Part shown: positions 36,351-45,561 of the stretch, one piece after another | Position numbering within the stretch: position 1 is the first letter of the stretch | How the letters are laid out: the number at the start of each line of letters is the position of its first letter | NCBI GenBank assembly: GCA_900542165.1 | Contig: UQMM01000006.1 | Location: forward strand, 1 to 64,000 | Direction of reading: 5' to 3' | Source: an uncultured Collinsella sp. | Lineage (GTDB): Bacteria; Actinomycetota; Coriobacteriia; Coriobacteriales; Coriobacteriaceae | DNA length: 64,000 bases | The notes under the pieces: model-generated | Database searches by the model: none | What the model was told of the DNA's origin: nothing | The model's input: only the letters and a program-made list of their open reading frames with translations | Made by a program: the position numbers and the translations under genes

Positions 36351-37436
36351 TTACAGTGCGAAGGCGTCGACGTCGCCCCAGTGGCGGCGCAGCGTGATGG
36401 CGGCAGCGGGCTCGGTATTGTCAAAGACGACCGACCATTGCGTGTTGCTGGTGATATCTTCCGGATTGGGCTCTTGCGCTGCGGCACGCAGGGCTTCCCA
36501 GGCAATCGTTTCGTCCTGGGCACCGACATGGGCGTCGAGGACATCGGCGATTGCGACGGCGCGCTCTTTACCATGGCCCAGCTCGCCATTCTTTTGGTTG
36601 GGCAGCACTTCGTCGCCATAGCAGGCGTAGAAGTTCGTGACCTGGCGAACAGGGGTCGCTTTGAAAGCGCGGTCCGGATCGCGCGGGTCCCACTCTACTA
36701 CGCGCGCGTCACCGGCGGCGTCGTTGATAAAGAAGTGGTAATCGCGTCCGGCCATGGCGTGCATGTCGTAGGCGGAAAGCAGGTCGACTGCCTCTTGCGT
36801 GGTAGCCGCGCGGTCGAGCACCAGACGGATGGCGAGCGAAGTGTTGATGACGGGCCGTTGCGTGTCCTGGTCACAGGGCTTGGAATCCAGGGTGAGTACG
36901 GCAATGGACACGCCGCACTCGTTAACACCGTCGAGCTGGGCAAACGGGCCCATGAGTGCGGCGGCGCGTCCGCCGACGGAGTCAAGCGGAGTGTTATCGC
37001 CCAGGTTGTTAAGGGCGGCAAACCCGATGGAGGCATAGACGCCGCGTGGGCGATTGCGCACCAACAGCGCCGAGGTGTCGTCCTTAAAGTCGTAATTGCG
37101 ACCGGTGCGTACGCGGCCTTCGGCATCTACGGCGACAAAAGCGCTGCAGGCAAACTGGGGCGCCTGGACATGTACCGGCACACCGGGCAGCACCTGCGCC
37201 ACCACGGCATCGATGTAGGCCTGGTCGTCGCGCACGCCAGCGGCGATGATGCGATCAAGATCGTAGTCGTAGACGATGTCGATTGCGTACAGGTCATAGC
37301 TATCCGCGTAGCCGGTCAAGCGTTTGAGCGACGCGGCGGACTTGATTTGCTTGCGGTAAACGATACCGGTGGCAGCGGCAAGGCCGACGGCGACTCCCGC
37401 GACACCGCAGGCGATGGCAATGTTACGTGGCTTCAT
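36351..37436 (-). CDS. Membrane-anchored linear amide C-N hydrolase (choloylglycine hydrolase superfamily)
   Basis: This 361-residue protein has one N-terminal membrane segment (about residues 6-24). The Ntn-type domain has its nucleophile at Cys97 in FACSAFVA, followed by RTGRNYDF, which matches the conserved Arg/Asn/Asp surroundings of the family. NECGVSIAVL and an FINDAAGDARVVEW stretch follow. Family members include bile salt hydrolases, penicillin V acylases and N-acylhomoserine lactone acylases. Known bile salt hydrolases start with Cys at position 2, so a Cys at 97 would need cleavage or a different mechanism. The substrate is unknown. Confidence 0.78.
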   Translation of the reverse strand: MKPRNIAIACGVAGVAVGLAAATGIVYRKQIKSAASLKRLTGYADSYDLYAIDIVYDYDLDRIIAAGVRDDQAYIDAVVAQVLPGVPVHVQAPQFACSAFVAVDAEGRVRTGRNYDFKDDTSALLVRNRPRGVYASIGFAALNNLGDNTPLDSVGGRAAALMGPFAQLDGVNECGVSIAVLTLDSKPCDQDTQRPVINTSLAIRLVLDRAATTQEAVDLLSAYDMHAMAGRDYHFFINDAAGDARVVEWDPRDPDRAFKATPVRQVTNFYACYGDEVLPNQKNGELGHGKERAVAIADVLDAHVGAQDETIAWEALRAAAQEPNPEDITSNTQWSVVFDNTEPAAAITLRRHWGDVDAFAL

Positions 37437-37597
37437 GACGACTCCTCTCGTCCTGTTAGCGTAATTGTCGCAAAAGGTGCACGGGCATGATGGCTCAACT
37501 TGGTGAGCGGCGCGGGATTAAACATGGAATGAAGAGTGCGGCGCTGGCGTGGCGGGGTATGCTGGAGGGGACCATCAACCCAGCGAAAGGGGAGAGC

Positions 37598-38983
37598 ATG
37601 ACGGATCAGGAAACGCTCGAGCGCGCACATGTGACGGCCGACGATATCGAGGCCGCCAACGACCTTATCGACTTTATCGAGGCATGCCCCAGCATGTTCC
37701 ATACGGCGGCGACCATTATGGCCGAGCTCGACGAGGCGGGCTTTACCTACCTGCCCGAGAACGCGGCGTGGGACATCGAGCCGGGCGGGCGTTATTACAC
37801 GCAGCGCAACACCTCGAGCGTTGTTGCCTTTAAGGTGGGCGAGGACCTGGCCGCGACGTGGGGCGAGGACGGCGTTGCCGGTGACTATCATTTTCAGCTC
37901 ACGGCGTCGCACAGCGATTCTCCGACGTTTAAGGTTAAGGCCGTGCCCGAGCTCGACGGCGCGGGCGAGACGCTGCGCCTGAACACCGAGGCCTACGGCG
38001 GCATGATTGACTACACCTGGTTCGACCGTCCGCTGGCGCTCGCAGGCCGCGTGTTGGTGCGCGAGGGCGACCGTATTGAGAGCCGCCTGCTTGCCACCGA
38101 GCGCGAGGTTGCCATTATTCCGAGCCTTGCCATCCACATGAACCGCGGCGTTAACGAGAGCTTTGCTCCCAATCGCGCCGTTGACCTGTGCCCGCTCATT
38201 AGCGCTGGCGAACTCAAGCAGGGTGATTTTGATGCCCTAATCGCCGACGAGCTGGACGTTGAGCCCGAGCAGATTCTGGGCCGCGATCTGTTCCTAGTCA
38301 ACCGCCAGGATGCGCGCATTTGGGGCTGGGCTGACGAGTTCATCTCGACGCCCAAGCTCGACGACCTGGCCTGCGCCTACACCTCACTGCAGGCATTTTT
38401 GGGTGCCGAGAACGCGCGCGACGTCTCGGTCTTCTGCTGCTTTGATAACGAGGAGGTTGGTTCCGAGACCAAGCAGGGCGCCATGTCGACGTTCTTGGCC
38501 GACGCACTGCGCCGCATCAACGGATCGCTGGGCTTTGACGACGAGTCGTACCATCGTGCACTTGCTGCCTCGATGCTTGTGAGCTGCGACAATGCGCATG
38601 CCGTGCACCCCAACCACGCCGAGAAGTGCGACGCCCGCAATCAGGTTGTGCTCAACGGCGGCATCGTCATCAAGGAAGCCGCCAACCAGCACTATTGTAC
38701 CGATGCCTTTAGCCGCGCGGTGTTCCAAGCTATTTGCGATGACGCCGACGTGCCCGCGCAGGCCTTCGCCAACAAGAGCGATATGGCCGGCGGATCCACG
38801 CTCGGCAATCTGTCCAATATGCAGGCGAGCATGCATGCCGTGGACGTGGGCCTGCCGCAGCTGGCCATGCACTCGAGCTACGAGACCGGCGGCGTGCGCG
38901 ACGTGATGTACGCCATCCGCGCCCTCACGGCTTTCTACGAGCGAAACCTAACCATCAACGGCGCCGAAAGCGTGGAGCTCTAA
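37598..38983 (+). CDS. apeB: M18 family aminopeptidase
   Basis: This 461-residue cytosolic zinc aminopeptidase of the aspartyl aminopeptidase type has the ligands His and Asp in TASHSDSPTFKVK, Glu pairs in CCFDNEEVGSETKQGA, Asp in CDNAHAVHPN, and His in MHSSYETGG. The ATG at 37598 follows AAAGGGGAG; an upstream open extension lacks a start signal. It is monocistronic and followed by a hairpin of the AAACCTGCCAAAA family at the stop codon. Confidence 0.92.
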   Translation: MTDQETLERAHVTADDIEAANDLIDFIEACPSMFHTAATIMAELDEAGFTYLPENAAWDIEPGGRYYTQRNTSSVVAFKVGEDLAATWGEDGVAGDYHFQLTASHSDSPTFKVKAVPELDGAGETLRLNTEAYGGMIDYTWFDRPLALAGRVLVREGDRIESRLLATEREVAIIPSLAIHMNRGVNESFAPNRAVDLCPLISAGELKQGDFDALIADELDVEPEQILGRDLFLVNRQDARIWGWADEFISTPKLDDLACAYTSLQAFLGAENARDVSVFCCFDNEEVGSETKQGAMSTFLADALRRINGSLGFDDESYHRALAASMLVSCDNAHAVHPNHAEKCDARNQVVLNGGIVIKEAANQHYCTDAFSRAVFQAICDDADVPAQAFANKSDMAGGSTLGNLSNMQASMHAVDVGLPQLAMHSSYETGGVRDVMYAIRALTAFYERNLTINGAESVEL

Positions 38984-39020
38984 AACCTGCCAAAAAGGAT
39001 GTTAATTTTGGCAGGTTTTA
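38983..39020 (+). terminator. Terminator of the M18 gene, related to the dispersed hairpin
   Basis: AAACCTGCCAAAA (38983-38995) and TTTTGGCAGGTTT (39006-39018) are perfect 13-bp arms directly at the stop codon. The loop differs from that of the other copies. Confidence 0.8.
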
Positions 39021-39119
39021 TCTGGGCAAATGCCGCAACGCCAACGGCAAGGCGGAACTGCTAAGGCTTGCAGATGAAGCCGACACCAGCGAAACGCCGC
39101 AGGTAGAGCGCACGCCAGC

Positions 39120-39262
39120 GAGAGCCCGCCGTTTGAGCCAAGGTGCCGTGAAATGAAAAGGCGCTGACCTTCTGGTCGCGCCTTTGAAATTGAACGGCAG
39201 ATTGGCCAAACGGCGGGCTCGCAGCGTCGGCTCATTACGCCGTTTGTAAAACGGCGTAATTC
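39120..39262 (-). repeat. Structured interrupted-hairpin element, copy 2, after the hydroxyacid dehydrogenase gene
   Basis: The layout is that of 1-141: a short hairpin (39234-39245 with 39249-39260) next to the stop codon, a 13-bp outer stem (39123-39135 with 39207-39219), a middle stem TGCCGT (39144-39149) with ACGGCA (39194-39199), and an apical stem (39157-39164 with 39178-39185). Internal-loop sequences are kept and stem bases co-vary between copies. Confidence 0.8.
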
Positions 39263-40198
39263 TTAGTGCTCGATCCAGCAGCGAAGCGTTTCGCCCGCCT
39301 GCAGGTGACGCAGATTCTCCGCGGCGATGTCGACGACGTTGTTGAGCGTGGCGGCCAGGTGGAACCAGCCCGAGATATGCGGCGTAATGAGCATGTTGGG
39401 CGCATCCCACAGGGGGCTTGTCTCAGGCAGCGGCTCGGGGTCGGTGACGTCGACCGCGGCGCCGGCGAGATGTCCCGACTCCAGGGCGGCAACCAAGTCG
39501 TCGGCGGCCACAAGGTCGCCGCGGCCGCCGTTGGCAAAGAAGGCGCCCGGTTTCATCGCGGCGAAGAACTCGGCGTTCGCCAGGCCGCGGGTCTCGGGTG
39601 TGCTGGGCATAAAGGATGCGACGATGTCAGCCTCGGCCAGGCGCTCGGACAGGGCATTCATGCCGTCCATGTCCTCAAACACAATGGGGTAGACGAGCGG
39701 ATGGCGCTTGATGCCGCGGACGTGCGCGCCCATGCTGCGGCAGAGCGTGGCAAAGTGGCCGCCAATGTCGCCCGCGCCCAACACCAGCACATTGGCATTT
39801 TTGAGCGAGGTGACCGGGCCTAAGTCCTCCCAGCGATGCTCGCGTTGCAGGTCCTGGTAGCCGGGCAGGCGCTTCATCATAGACAGCACCATGGCAAACA
39901 TGTGCTCGCTCACGGCCTGGCCGTAGGCGCCCACCGAGCAGGAAAGCTTAGCGTCGGCTGGCACGGTGCCGGCGGCTAAGTAATCGTCATAGCCGGCGGT
40001 CTGCAATTGTAACAGCTGGAGATGGTCGCATGCCGTGAGCATGTCAGGGTCGATGTTGCCCAGGATCACGTCGGCATCGGCGACCTGCTCGCGCGTGGCG
40101 GCGTCGGAGCTCGTGTAGATAAAGTCCTCGCCCGGAGCGCTCGACTCAAGAATTGCGCGATGACGGTCGTTGACGGGCAACAAAACCAGGATGTTCAC
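39263..40198 (-). CDS. D-isomer-specific 2-hydroxyacid dehydrogenase
   Basis: This 311-residue NAD(P)-dependent dehydrogenase has the Rossmann motif VLGAGDIGGHF (about residue 140). The catalytic Arg lies in NGGRGDLV, Glu in the DPEPLPETSPLW stretch, and His in ITPHISGW. It acts on a 2-hydroxy or 2-oxo acid such as lactate, phosphoglycerate or glyoxylate analogues; the substrate cannot be assigned. It is not SerA, because it lacks an ACT domain. It is followed by a structured element and preceded by a dispersed repeat that separates it from map. Confidence 0.9.
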   Translation of the reverse strand: MNILVLLPVNDRHRAILESSAPGEDFIYTSSDAATREQVADADVILGNIDPDMLTACDHLQLLQLQTAGYDDYLAAGTVPADAKLSCSVGAYGQAVSEHMFAMVLSMMKRLPGYQDLQREHRWEDLGPVTSLKNANVLVLGAGDIGGHFATLCRSMGAHVRGIKRHPLVYPIVFEDMDGMNALSERLAEADIVASFMPSTPETRGLANAEFFAAMKPGAFFANGGRGDLVAADDLVAALESGHLAGAAVDVTDPEPLPETSPLWDAPNMLITPHISGWFHLAATLNNVVDIAAENLRHLQAGETLRCWIEH

Positions 40199-40217
40199 AA
40201 GCAGTCCTCTCCGCTCG

Positions 40218-40257
40218 ACCTACCAAAAAGGGACAGGTTTATTTTGGCAGGTTATAT
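40218..40257 (+). repeat. Dispersed AAACCTGCCAAAA hairpin repeat, copy 3
   Basis: It reads ACCTACCAAAAAGGGACAGG, then TTTATTTTGGCAGGTTATAT, matching 1272-1318 with few changes. It lies directly upstream of the hydroxyacid dehydrogenase start. Confidence 0.75.
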
Positions 40258-40280
40258 CAGGCGAAACGTTCAAATAAAAC

Positions 40281-40323
40281 GCCGGGCTTCGCGATGGTTA
40301 ACATATCCATCGCGAAGCCCGGC
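40281..40323 (-). terminator. Strong intrinsic terminator after map
   Basis: Perfect 17-bp arms (40281-40297 with 40307-40323) with a 9-base loop are followed on the minus strand by GTTTTATTTG, 11 bases after the map stop. Confidence 0.9.
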
Positions 40324-40333
40324 TCATCCACGG

Positions 40334-41221
40334 CTACCAGCTGAGCAGCTCGTAGCCGTCCTCGGTCACCACGAGCTGTACCTCGCATTGGGCCGAATCG
40401 CTGCCGTCCTTGGTGCGCACGCACCAACCGTCACCCTTGCTAATCTTGATGCCGGGCGCTCCGGCATTGACCATGGGCTCGATGGTAAAGACCATGCCCG
40501 GGGCCATGATGGTGTCCACATCGGGCGCCTCGGTGGTAAAGCCCACAAACGGGTCCTCGTGGAACTCCTTACCGATGCCGTGTCCGCCGTACTCGCGCAC
40601 CACGCTAAAGCCGGCTTCCTCGACCGTCTTTTGCACGGCCTCGGCCATCACGGACAGCGGCAGCCATGGCTTGACGGCCGCCAGACCCGCCTCCACGCTG
40701 GCGCGGGTGACGTCGACCAGGCGTTGGCGCTCGGCAGAGACCTCGCCGATGCAGAACATACGGCTCGAATCACTAAAGTAACCGTCCAGGATCGTGGAGC
40801 AGTCCACGTTGATGATGTCGCCCTCGTGCAGCACATCCGCATCACAGGGGATGCCGTGACAGACCACGTCATTGATCGAGGTGCACACGCTCTTGGGATA
40901 GCCCTCGTAGTTGAGGTCGGCCGGCGTGCCACCGTGCTCGACGGTGTAGTCGTAGATCATCTGGTCGATCTGGTTGGTGGTCATGCCTGCGGCGATGTGC
41001 TCGCCTACGTAATCGAGCACGCCCACGTTGATAGCGGCCGAGCGCTTGATGCCTTCGATATCGGCGGGCGTCTTGTAGAGCGTGCGGGGCAGGACCTCCC
41101 AGCCCTCTTCCCACAGGCGCTCAAGGCGCTCATCGAAGGCGCTATGGCATTTCTTATATTTTTTGCCGCTGCCGCACCAGCAGACGTCGTTGCGGCCGGG
41201 CACGGGTCCATTGTCAAACAT
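40334..41221 (-). CDS. map: Methionine aminopeptidase type I with SEC-C zinc finger
   Basis: This 295-residue enzyme removes the initiator methionine from new proteins. An N-terminal SEC-C motif (GRNDVCWCGSGKKYKKCH, residues 8-25) precedes the catalytic domain and probably binds zinc and the ribosome. Metal ligands are visible: Asp in INVDCSTILDGYFSD, His in YGGHGIGKEFHE and Glu in FTIEPM. The extended N-terminus is seen in many Gram-positive type I enzymes. It is followed by a strong terminator, so it is transcribed alone or with the gene upstream. Confidence 0.95.
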   Translation of the reverse strand: MFDNGPVPGRNDVCWCGSGKKYKKCHSAFDERLERLWEEGWEVLPRTLYKTPADIEGIKRSAAINVGVLDYVGEHIAAGMTTNQIDQMIYDYTVEHGGTPADLNYEGYPKSVCTSINDVVCHGIPCDADVLHEGDIINVDCSTILDGYFSDSSRMFCIGEVSAERQRLVDVTRASVEAGLAAVKPWLPLSVMAEAVQKTVEEAGFSVVREYGGHGIGKEFHEDPFVGFTTEAPDVDTIMAPGMVFTIEPMVNAGAPGIKISKGDGWCVRTKDGSDSAQCEVQLVVTEDGYELLSW

Positions 41222-41276
41222 GGCTAACTTCCTTTCATTCGCAGCTAGTATAGCCCACTCACAGGGCAGCTGCGCG

Positions 41277-42053
41277 CTAGTAGCTCACCTGGCAGGGAAT
41301 GCCGAGGGCGCGCACGCGCGCGGCAATGGCGTCGAGCACTTCAGGCGCCGCTTTGGCAAGGCCGGCGATTGGTGTCTCGCGCGCCACCGTGTAGATGGTC
41401 GCTTCTTGTGGGCGAATGCGCTCAAGCGCCGCGAGCCAGGGGGCAACGTACTCCTCGCCGGTGTTGTCGATGAGCTTGCCCTGATACTCGCCGGTCAAAA
41501 AGATCGTCTGGATAATAACGTGACCGTCAAAGCTTGCGAACGTCTCGATCTGGTGCTCGACGTCGTAGGGGCCAACAGGCTGGTCGAGCAGCTGGATAAA
41601 CGCCGGGTCGACGGTATCGAGCTTAAGGATGTTGTCGTCGACCATCATGAGCGCGTCGTGCACCTCGGGGCGGTCGGCGCGCGTGCCGTTGGAAAGCACG
41701 GCGATCTTGGAGTTTGGGGCAAGCTCGTCGCGCAGCGCGACGGCGCCGGCGATGGCCTGCGGAAACTCCGGTGCGGCGGTGGGCTCGCCGTTGCCTGCGA
41801 AGGTGATCACATCGGGGAGCTCGCCCTCGGCTGCCATCTCGCGCAGCTTTGCCTCGAGCGCGTCGAGTACCACGGCAGCTGTGTTGTACGGCTCATGGCA
41901 GGGGCGTTCGGCGTTGAGGCCGTTTTCGCAGTAAATGCAGTCGAACGTGCAGATTTTGCCGCTGGCCGGCATCATGTTGACGCCGAGCGAGAGGCCAAGG
42001 CGACGGCTGCGAACGGGCCCAAAGATGGGGCTGGCATTCAAAAACGTAGACAT
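41277..42053 (-). CDS. Radical SAM protein
   Basis: This 258-residue protein has the cluster motif CTFDCIYC (CxxxCxxC) near residue 33, then TFAGNGEPTAAPEF (the GNGEPT motif of the SAM-binding region) and ILKLDTVDPAF. It resembles the group of small radical SAM proteins related to the MoaA/Elp3-like COG0731 set. No partner or substrate peptide lies next to it. The ATG at 42053 gives nine bases to GAGGAG; an ATG at 42059 is too close to it. The reaction is unknown. Confidence 0.82.
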   Translation of the reverse strand: MSTFLNASPIFGPVRSRRLGLSLGVNMMPASGKICTFDCIYCENGLNAERPCHEPYNTAAVVLDALEAKLREMAAEGELPDVITFAGNGEPTAAPEFPQAIAGAVALRDELAPNSKIAVLSNGTRADRPEVHDALMMVDDNILKLDTVDPAFIQLLDQPVGPYDVEHQIETFASFDGHVIIQTIFLTGEYQGKLIDNTGEEYVAPWLAALERIRPQEATIYTVARETPIAGLAKAAPEVLDAIAARVRALGIPCQVSY

Positions 42054-42278
42054 AGGCATATGCTCCTCAAGACAATTGTGCCTAAGCATAGCATCGGCTC
42101 CAAAGCAAGGCGCGGGCTCTTGCTTTACAAGTTTCGTTTTTTCACGTCGCTCATTATGCCGTGCCATGAAAAGCCTCGGGTCGGGTACAGTTAATCTGTT
42201 AACAAGGCGTAAGACAATGCGGGCCCATCTAGCCGTACTGACGTGCAACTGGATGAGCATTGATTATGGGGGCACAAC

Positions 42279-43100
42279 ATGGATTTTACGGTCGAGAATG
42301 CGGGCACCACGATTGCCTGTCGCGAATATGCCGGCCCGGATGTGTCGCCTGATGCTCCTGCCTTGGTGTGCGTGCACGGCGCTTGTGTCGACGGCACATT
42401 TTTCGACGGTATCGCTTGTGAGCTCAGCCGCAACTACCGCGTGATTGCCTACGACCGCCGCGGCTGCGGTGGCAGCAGCGATGCGGCAGACGGCAGCTAT
42501 GATCTTGCCGCTCAGGCCGCCGATCTGCAAGCCGTGATCGAACACGTTGGCGCTCCGGCAAATGTGCTTGCGCATAGCGCCGGTACGTTGGTGGCGCTTG
42601 AGCTTCTTCGCACCGAACCCCATCTCGTCGCCCGTGCGATTCTGCATGAGCCGGCTGTGTCGGCCGAAGGCGTCGGTATGGGCGCAGCTCCGGTTTTGCT
42701 CGATATGATTGCGGCTGGAAAGGTTTCAAGGGCGCTCCGGCTTTTCTTGGGAGCCCTCGGCGACTTGGACCCCGAGGCTCCTGGGACGACCGAAGCGGAA
42801 GTCAAACATGCCCTGCGCAATGGTCGTTGCTTTATGGCGAACGAATATGGAACAAATATGACATATGCTCCCGACTGGGAGCGCGCCCGCGCGTCAAAGG
42901 CGGTGTCGGCCGTGTTTTTGGGCGAGCTTTCGGTCGATACGCCCCGCGAGGCTGGTACGCGAGCGGCTGCCGAATATCTCGATTGCCCCCTTGTGACGAT
43001 CCCGGGCGCGCATAACGGTTTGCGCGATCGCCCCGTTACGGCGGCAAACGCCGTTCGCGATGTCTTGGAGCGGATGACCTGCGGGGAGAAGGGCTGTTAG
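42279..43100 (+). CDS. Alpha/beta hydrolase
   Basis: This 273-residue protein has the oxyanion motif CVHGACVDG near residue 33, YDRRGCGGSS near 64, the nucleophile Ser in LAHSAGTL (about residue 107), and the catalytic His near PGAHNGLRD. The cap region (about 140-210) is short. No signal peptide is seen. Esterase, lactonase or haloperoxidase-like activity cannot be told apart. It is divergent from the radical SAM gene, with about 225 bases between. Confidence 0.83.
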   Translation: MDFTVENAGTTIACREYAGPDVSPDAPALVCVHGACVDGTFFDGIACELSRNYRVIAYDRRGCGGSSDAADGSYDLAAQAADLQAVIEHVGAPANVLAHSAGTLVALELLRTEPHLVARAILHEPAVSAEGVGMGAAPVLLDMIAAGKVSRALRLFLGALGDLDPEAPGTTEAEVKHALRNGRCFMANEYGTNMTYAPDWERARASKAVSAVFLGELSVDTPREAGTRAAAEYLDCPLVTIPGAHNGLRDRPVTAANAVRDVLERMTCGEKGC

Positions 43101-43276
43101 CGTTTCGTCATTGTTAACGAATGCGCCCATAACCGCGCGCCTGCGGCTCCATTACCGCCGTTTGCCAGGTCATAAAAATGCAACGATAATCGCGCGTTTG
43201 CCTTCAGCTGTTAGATGTTACCCTTGTACCAATTGATATGCACCGTTGCCGTGCGTAACGATAGAAAGGGCCCCAT

Positions 43277-45157
43277 ATGCTCAATAATCACGAGGTCAAT
43301 CTAACCGACGAGGAGGCTGCCGCCGAGGTCGCCCGCGTCGCGAAGACCTACCCCGTGGTGCGTTTGCTGTCGGCCGATCAGATTAAGAGCGAGCCTAACT
43401 GCCTGCTCGCCGGAAATCGGTGCCCTTGTCTGCGCCAGTCAAGTCTTGAGGCCTTGGCAGGTTCCGATGATGTATCGGAGCAGCTGCTCAATGATGGTAC
43501 CGAGTACCGCGCTCGCCTGCGCCCTCTGAAGGTCGAGGGCGAGCCTCATGTCCTGCTGATGGTGCGTCCGATCGATGAGCAAGAGGCTGCAGAAGAGGAC
43601 CTTGTCTATACCGACGTGCTGACGAGTGTGCGCAATCGCCGATATTACGAGGAAAAGCTCCGTAGCGCCCGCATGAATGCCGGCGTTGCGGTGATCGACC
43701 TTGATGATTTTAGGGTCTTCAACGATACGTGTGGTCGTCATGCCGGCGACCTTGCGCTCGGTGCTGTGGCGACAGCCATACGCAGCGGAATTCGTTCGAC
43801 TGACGAGCTCGTACGCTATGGCTGCGACAAGTTTGTGGTCGTCATGCCCAATATTCCCTCCGATGACTTCACCCGTCGCCTGCATCAGGTGTCCGATGCC
43901 GTTCATGCCACGATTGTCCCGGGCCATGAGTACGTGAGCTTGACGGCATGTGTTGGTGGCGTTCGCATTCATGGCGAGACGGTCGATGAGGGAGTTGGCC
44001 GCGCTGTCCAGTTATTGAGCCGCGCTAAGGCAAAAGCCGGTACGGTCGTGACCGATGCCGATTCCATCGAAGCCTTCCAAAGCGAAAAGCCTTTGGTGCT
44101 TATTGTCGATGACTCCGAGATGAACCGAGCCATTCTCAACGAGATGCTCAAGGACGAGTATTGCATCCTCGAGGCCGCCAACGGTCGTACGGCGCTCGAC
44201 ATGGTCGACCGCTATGGCGATGAGTTGTCGCTCGTGCTGCTGGATATTGTCATGCCGGGCATAAGCGGCTTTGAGGTGCTGGCCGATCTGTCGCGCCGAT
44301 CGGGTATCGACAATCTGCCTTTCATCATGATTTCGAGCGAAGATTCCGATGATATGGTTCTGCGCGCGTACGAGCTGGGCGCCTCGGACTATATCAACCG
44401 CCCGTTTGACTCCCGTATCGTGCGCCGCCGTGTAAGCAACACCATCCGCCTATACGCCAAACAGCGCCGCCTGACGAGCCTGCTGCCCCAGCAGTACAAT
44501 GAGCGCGTCAAGAACAGTCGCATGCTCATCGACATCATGGCCGGTGTCATGGAACTTCGCAATGGCGAGAGTGGCAGGCACGTTACGAATATCGAAAAGC
44601 TGACCGAGCTGCTGCTTGGCTGTCTAGTCCAGCGTAGCGACACCATTTCCCTCGACAACGAGGAACGCTCCACGATTGCCCTGGCTTCGGCGCTGCACGA
44701 TATCGGCAAGATGGCGATTGACGATGCGATTCTCAACAAACCCGGACGCCTTACGTCCGAGGAGTTCGAGATTATGAAGACGCATACCACGATGGGCGCC
44801 GACATGTTGCTTGAGCTGGGCCGCCATCACGTCGGCAATGCGCTTATGGAATATGCGTACCAGATTGCGCGTTGGCACCACGAGCGCTGGGACGGCAGGG
44901 GCTATCCCGATGGCCTTAAGGGCAACGAGATTCCCATTGCCGCACAGGTGGTTTCGGTGGCCGACGTGTACGATGCGCTGACGAGTGTGCGTGTGTACAA
45001 GGATGCTATCCCGCACAAGGAGGCTATCCAGATGATCTTGGACGGTAAGTGCGGTGAGTTTAACCCGCTGTTGCTCGACTGTCTGCTCGAGGTGCAAGAC
45101 CGTATTGCCGAGACGTTGGCACGCCCCGCCGACGTTGTCGCGTTTCCCACGATTTAG
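43277..45157 (+). CDS. GGDEF-like / response regulator / HD-GYP signalling protein
   Basis: This 626-residue soluble protein has, in order, an N-terminal region (1-105) with conserved cysteines (CLLAGNRCPCL), a GGDEF-like domain (110-265) whose signature reads RYGCDKF, a REC domain (274-395; phospho-acceptor Asp in LVLLDIVMPG) and an HD-GYP domain (410-600; HDIGKMA, HHERWDGRGYPDG). HD-GYP domains hydrolyse cyclic di-GMP. The GGDEF-like signature is degenerate, so it is probably inactive or a GTP sensor. An Hpt gene follows 23 bases later and should feed phosphate to REC. No histidine kinase is nearby. Confidence 0.88.
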   Translation: MLNNHEVNLTDEEAAAEVARVAKTYPVVRLLSADQIKSEPNCLLAGNRCPCLRQSSLEALAGSDDVSEQLLNDGTEYRARLRPLKVEGEPHVLLMVRPIDEQEAAEEDLVYTDVLTSVRNRRYYEEKLRSARMNAGVAVIDLDDFRVFNDTCGRHAGDLALGAVATAIRSGIRSTDELVRYGCDKFVVVMPNIPSDDFTRRLHQVSDAVHATIVPGHEYVSLTACVGGVRIHGETVDEGVGRAVQLLSRAKAKAGTVVTDADSIEAFQSEKPLVLIVDDSEMNRAILNEMLKDEYCILEAANGRTALDMVDRYGDELSLVLLDIVMPGISGFEVLADLSRRSGIDNLPFIMISSEDSDDMVLRAYELGASDYINRPFDSRIVRRRVSNTIRLYAKQRRLTSLLPQQYNERVKNSRMLIDIMAGVMELRNGESGRHVTNIEKLTELLLGCLVQRSDTISLDNEERSTIALASALHDIGKMAIDDAILNKPGRLTSEEFEIMKTHTTMGADMLLELGRHHVGNALMEYAYQIARWHHERWDGRGYPDGLKGNEIPIAAQVVSVADVYDALTSVRVYKDAIPHKEAIQMILDGKCGEFNPLLLDCLLEVQDRIAETLARPADVVAFPTI

Positions 45158-45180
45158 TTTGACCTAAGGAGTTTTAATCC

Positions 45181-45537
45181 ATGATTTCCATGCGTGAGGC
45201 GTATGAGAAGATCGGCGCTAATTATGATGACGCGTGCGCTCGGCTGATGGGCGAGGAAATGCTTGCCCGCTTTGCCCTCAAGTTTTTGGATGACGAGAGC
45301 ATGGACAAGCTGGAGGCCGCCATGGCGGCAGGAGACGCCGAAGGTGCGTTTATGGCAGCGCACACGCTCAAGGGCGTGAGTCAGAATCTGGGATTCGATA
45401 ATCTGTACGAGCCGGCGGTCGTGGTGACCGAGGCGCTGCGCGGCGCCGATTTCGTTGACGGCGCTCGCGAGGGAATGCATGCGCTGCAGCAACAATATGC
45501 GGCAACGATGTCGGCCCTGCGCGAGGCGGCCGAATAA
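45181..45537 (+). CDS. Hpt (histidine phosphotransfer) domain protein
   Basis: This 118-residue four-helix protein has the phospho-histidine in AAHTLKGVSQNLGF (about residue 61). It has no other domain. Its place directly after the REC/HD-GYP gene, with AAGGAG in the gap, suggests that it relays phosphate to or from that REC domain. The sensor kinase must be encoded elsewhere. Confidence 0.88.
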   Translation: MISMREAYEKIGANYDDACARLMGEEMLARFALKFLDDESMDKLEAAMAAGDAEGAFMAAHTLKGVSQNLGFDNLYEPAVVVTEALRGADFVDGAREGMHALQQQYAATMSALREAAE

Positions 45538-45561
45538 GAGGCTGCGAGCCTTGATGACTAT

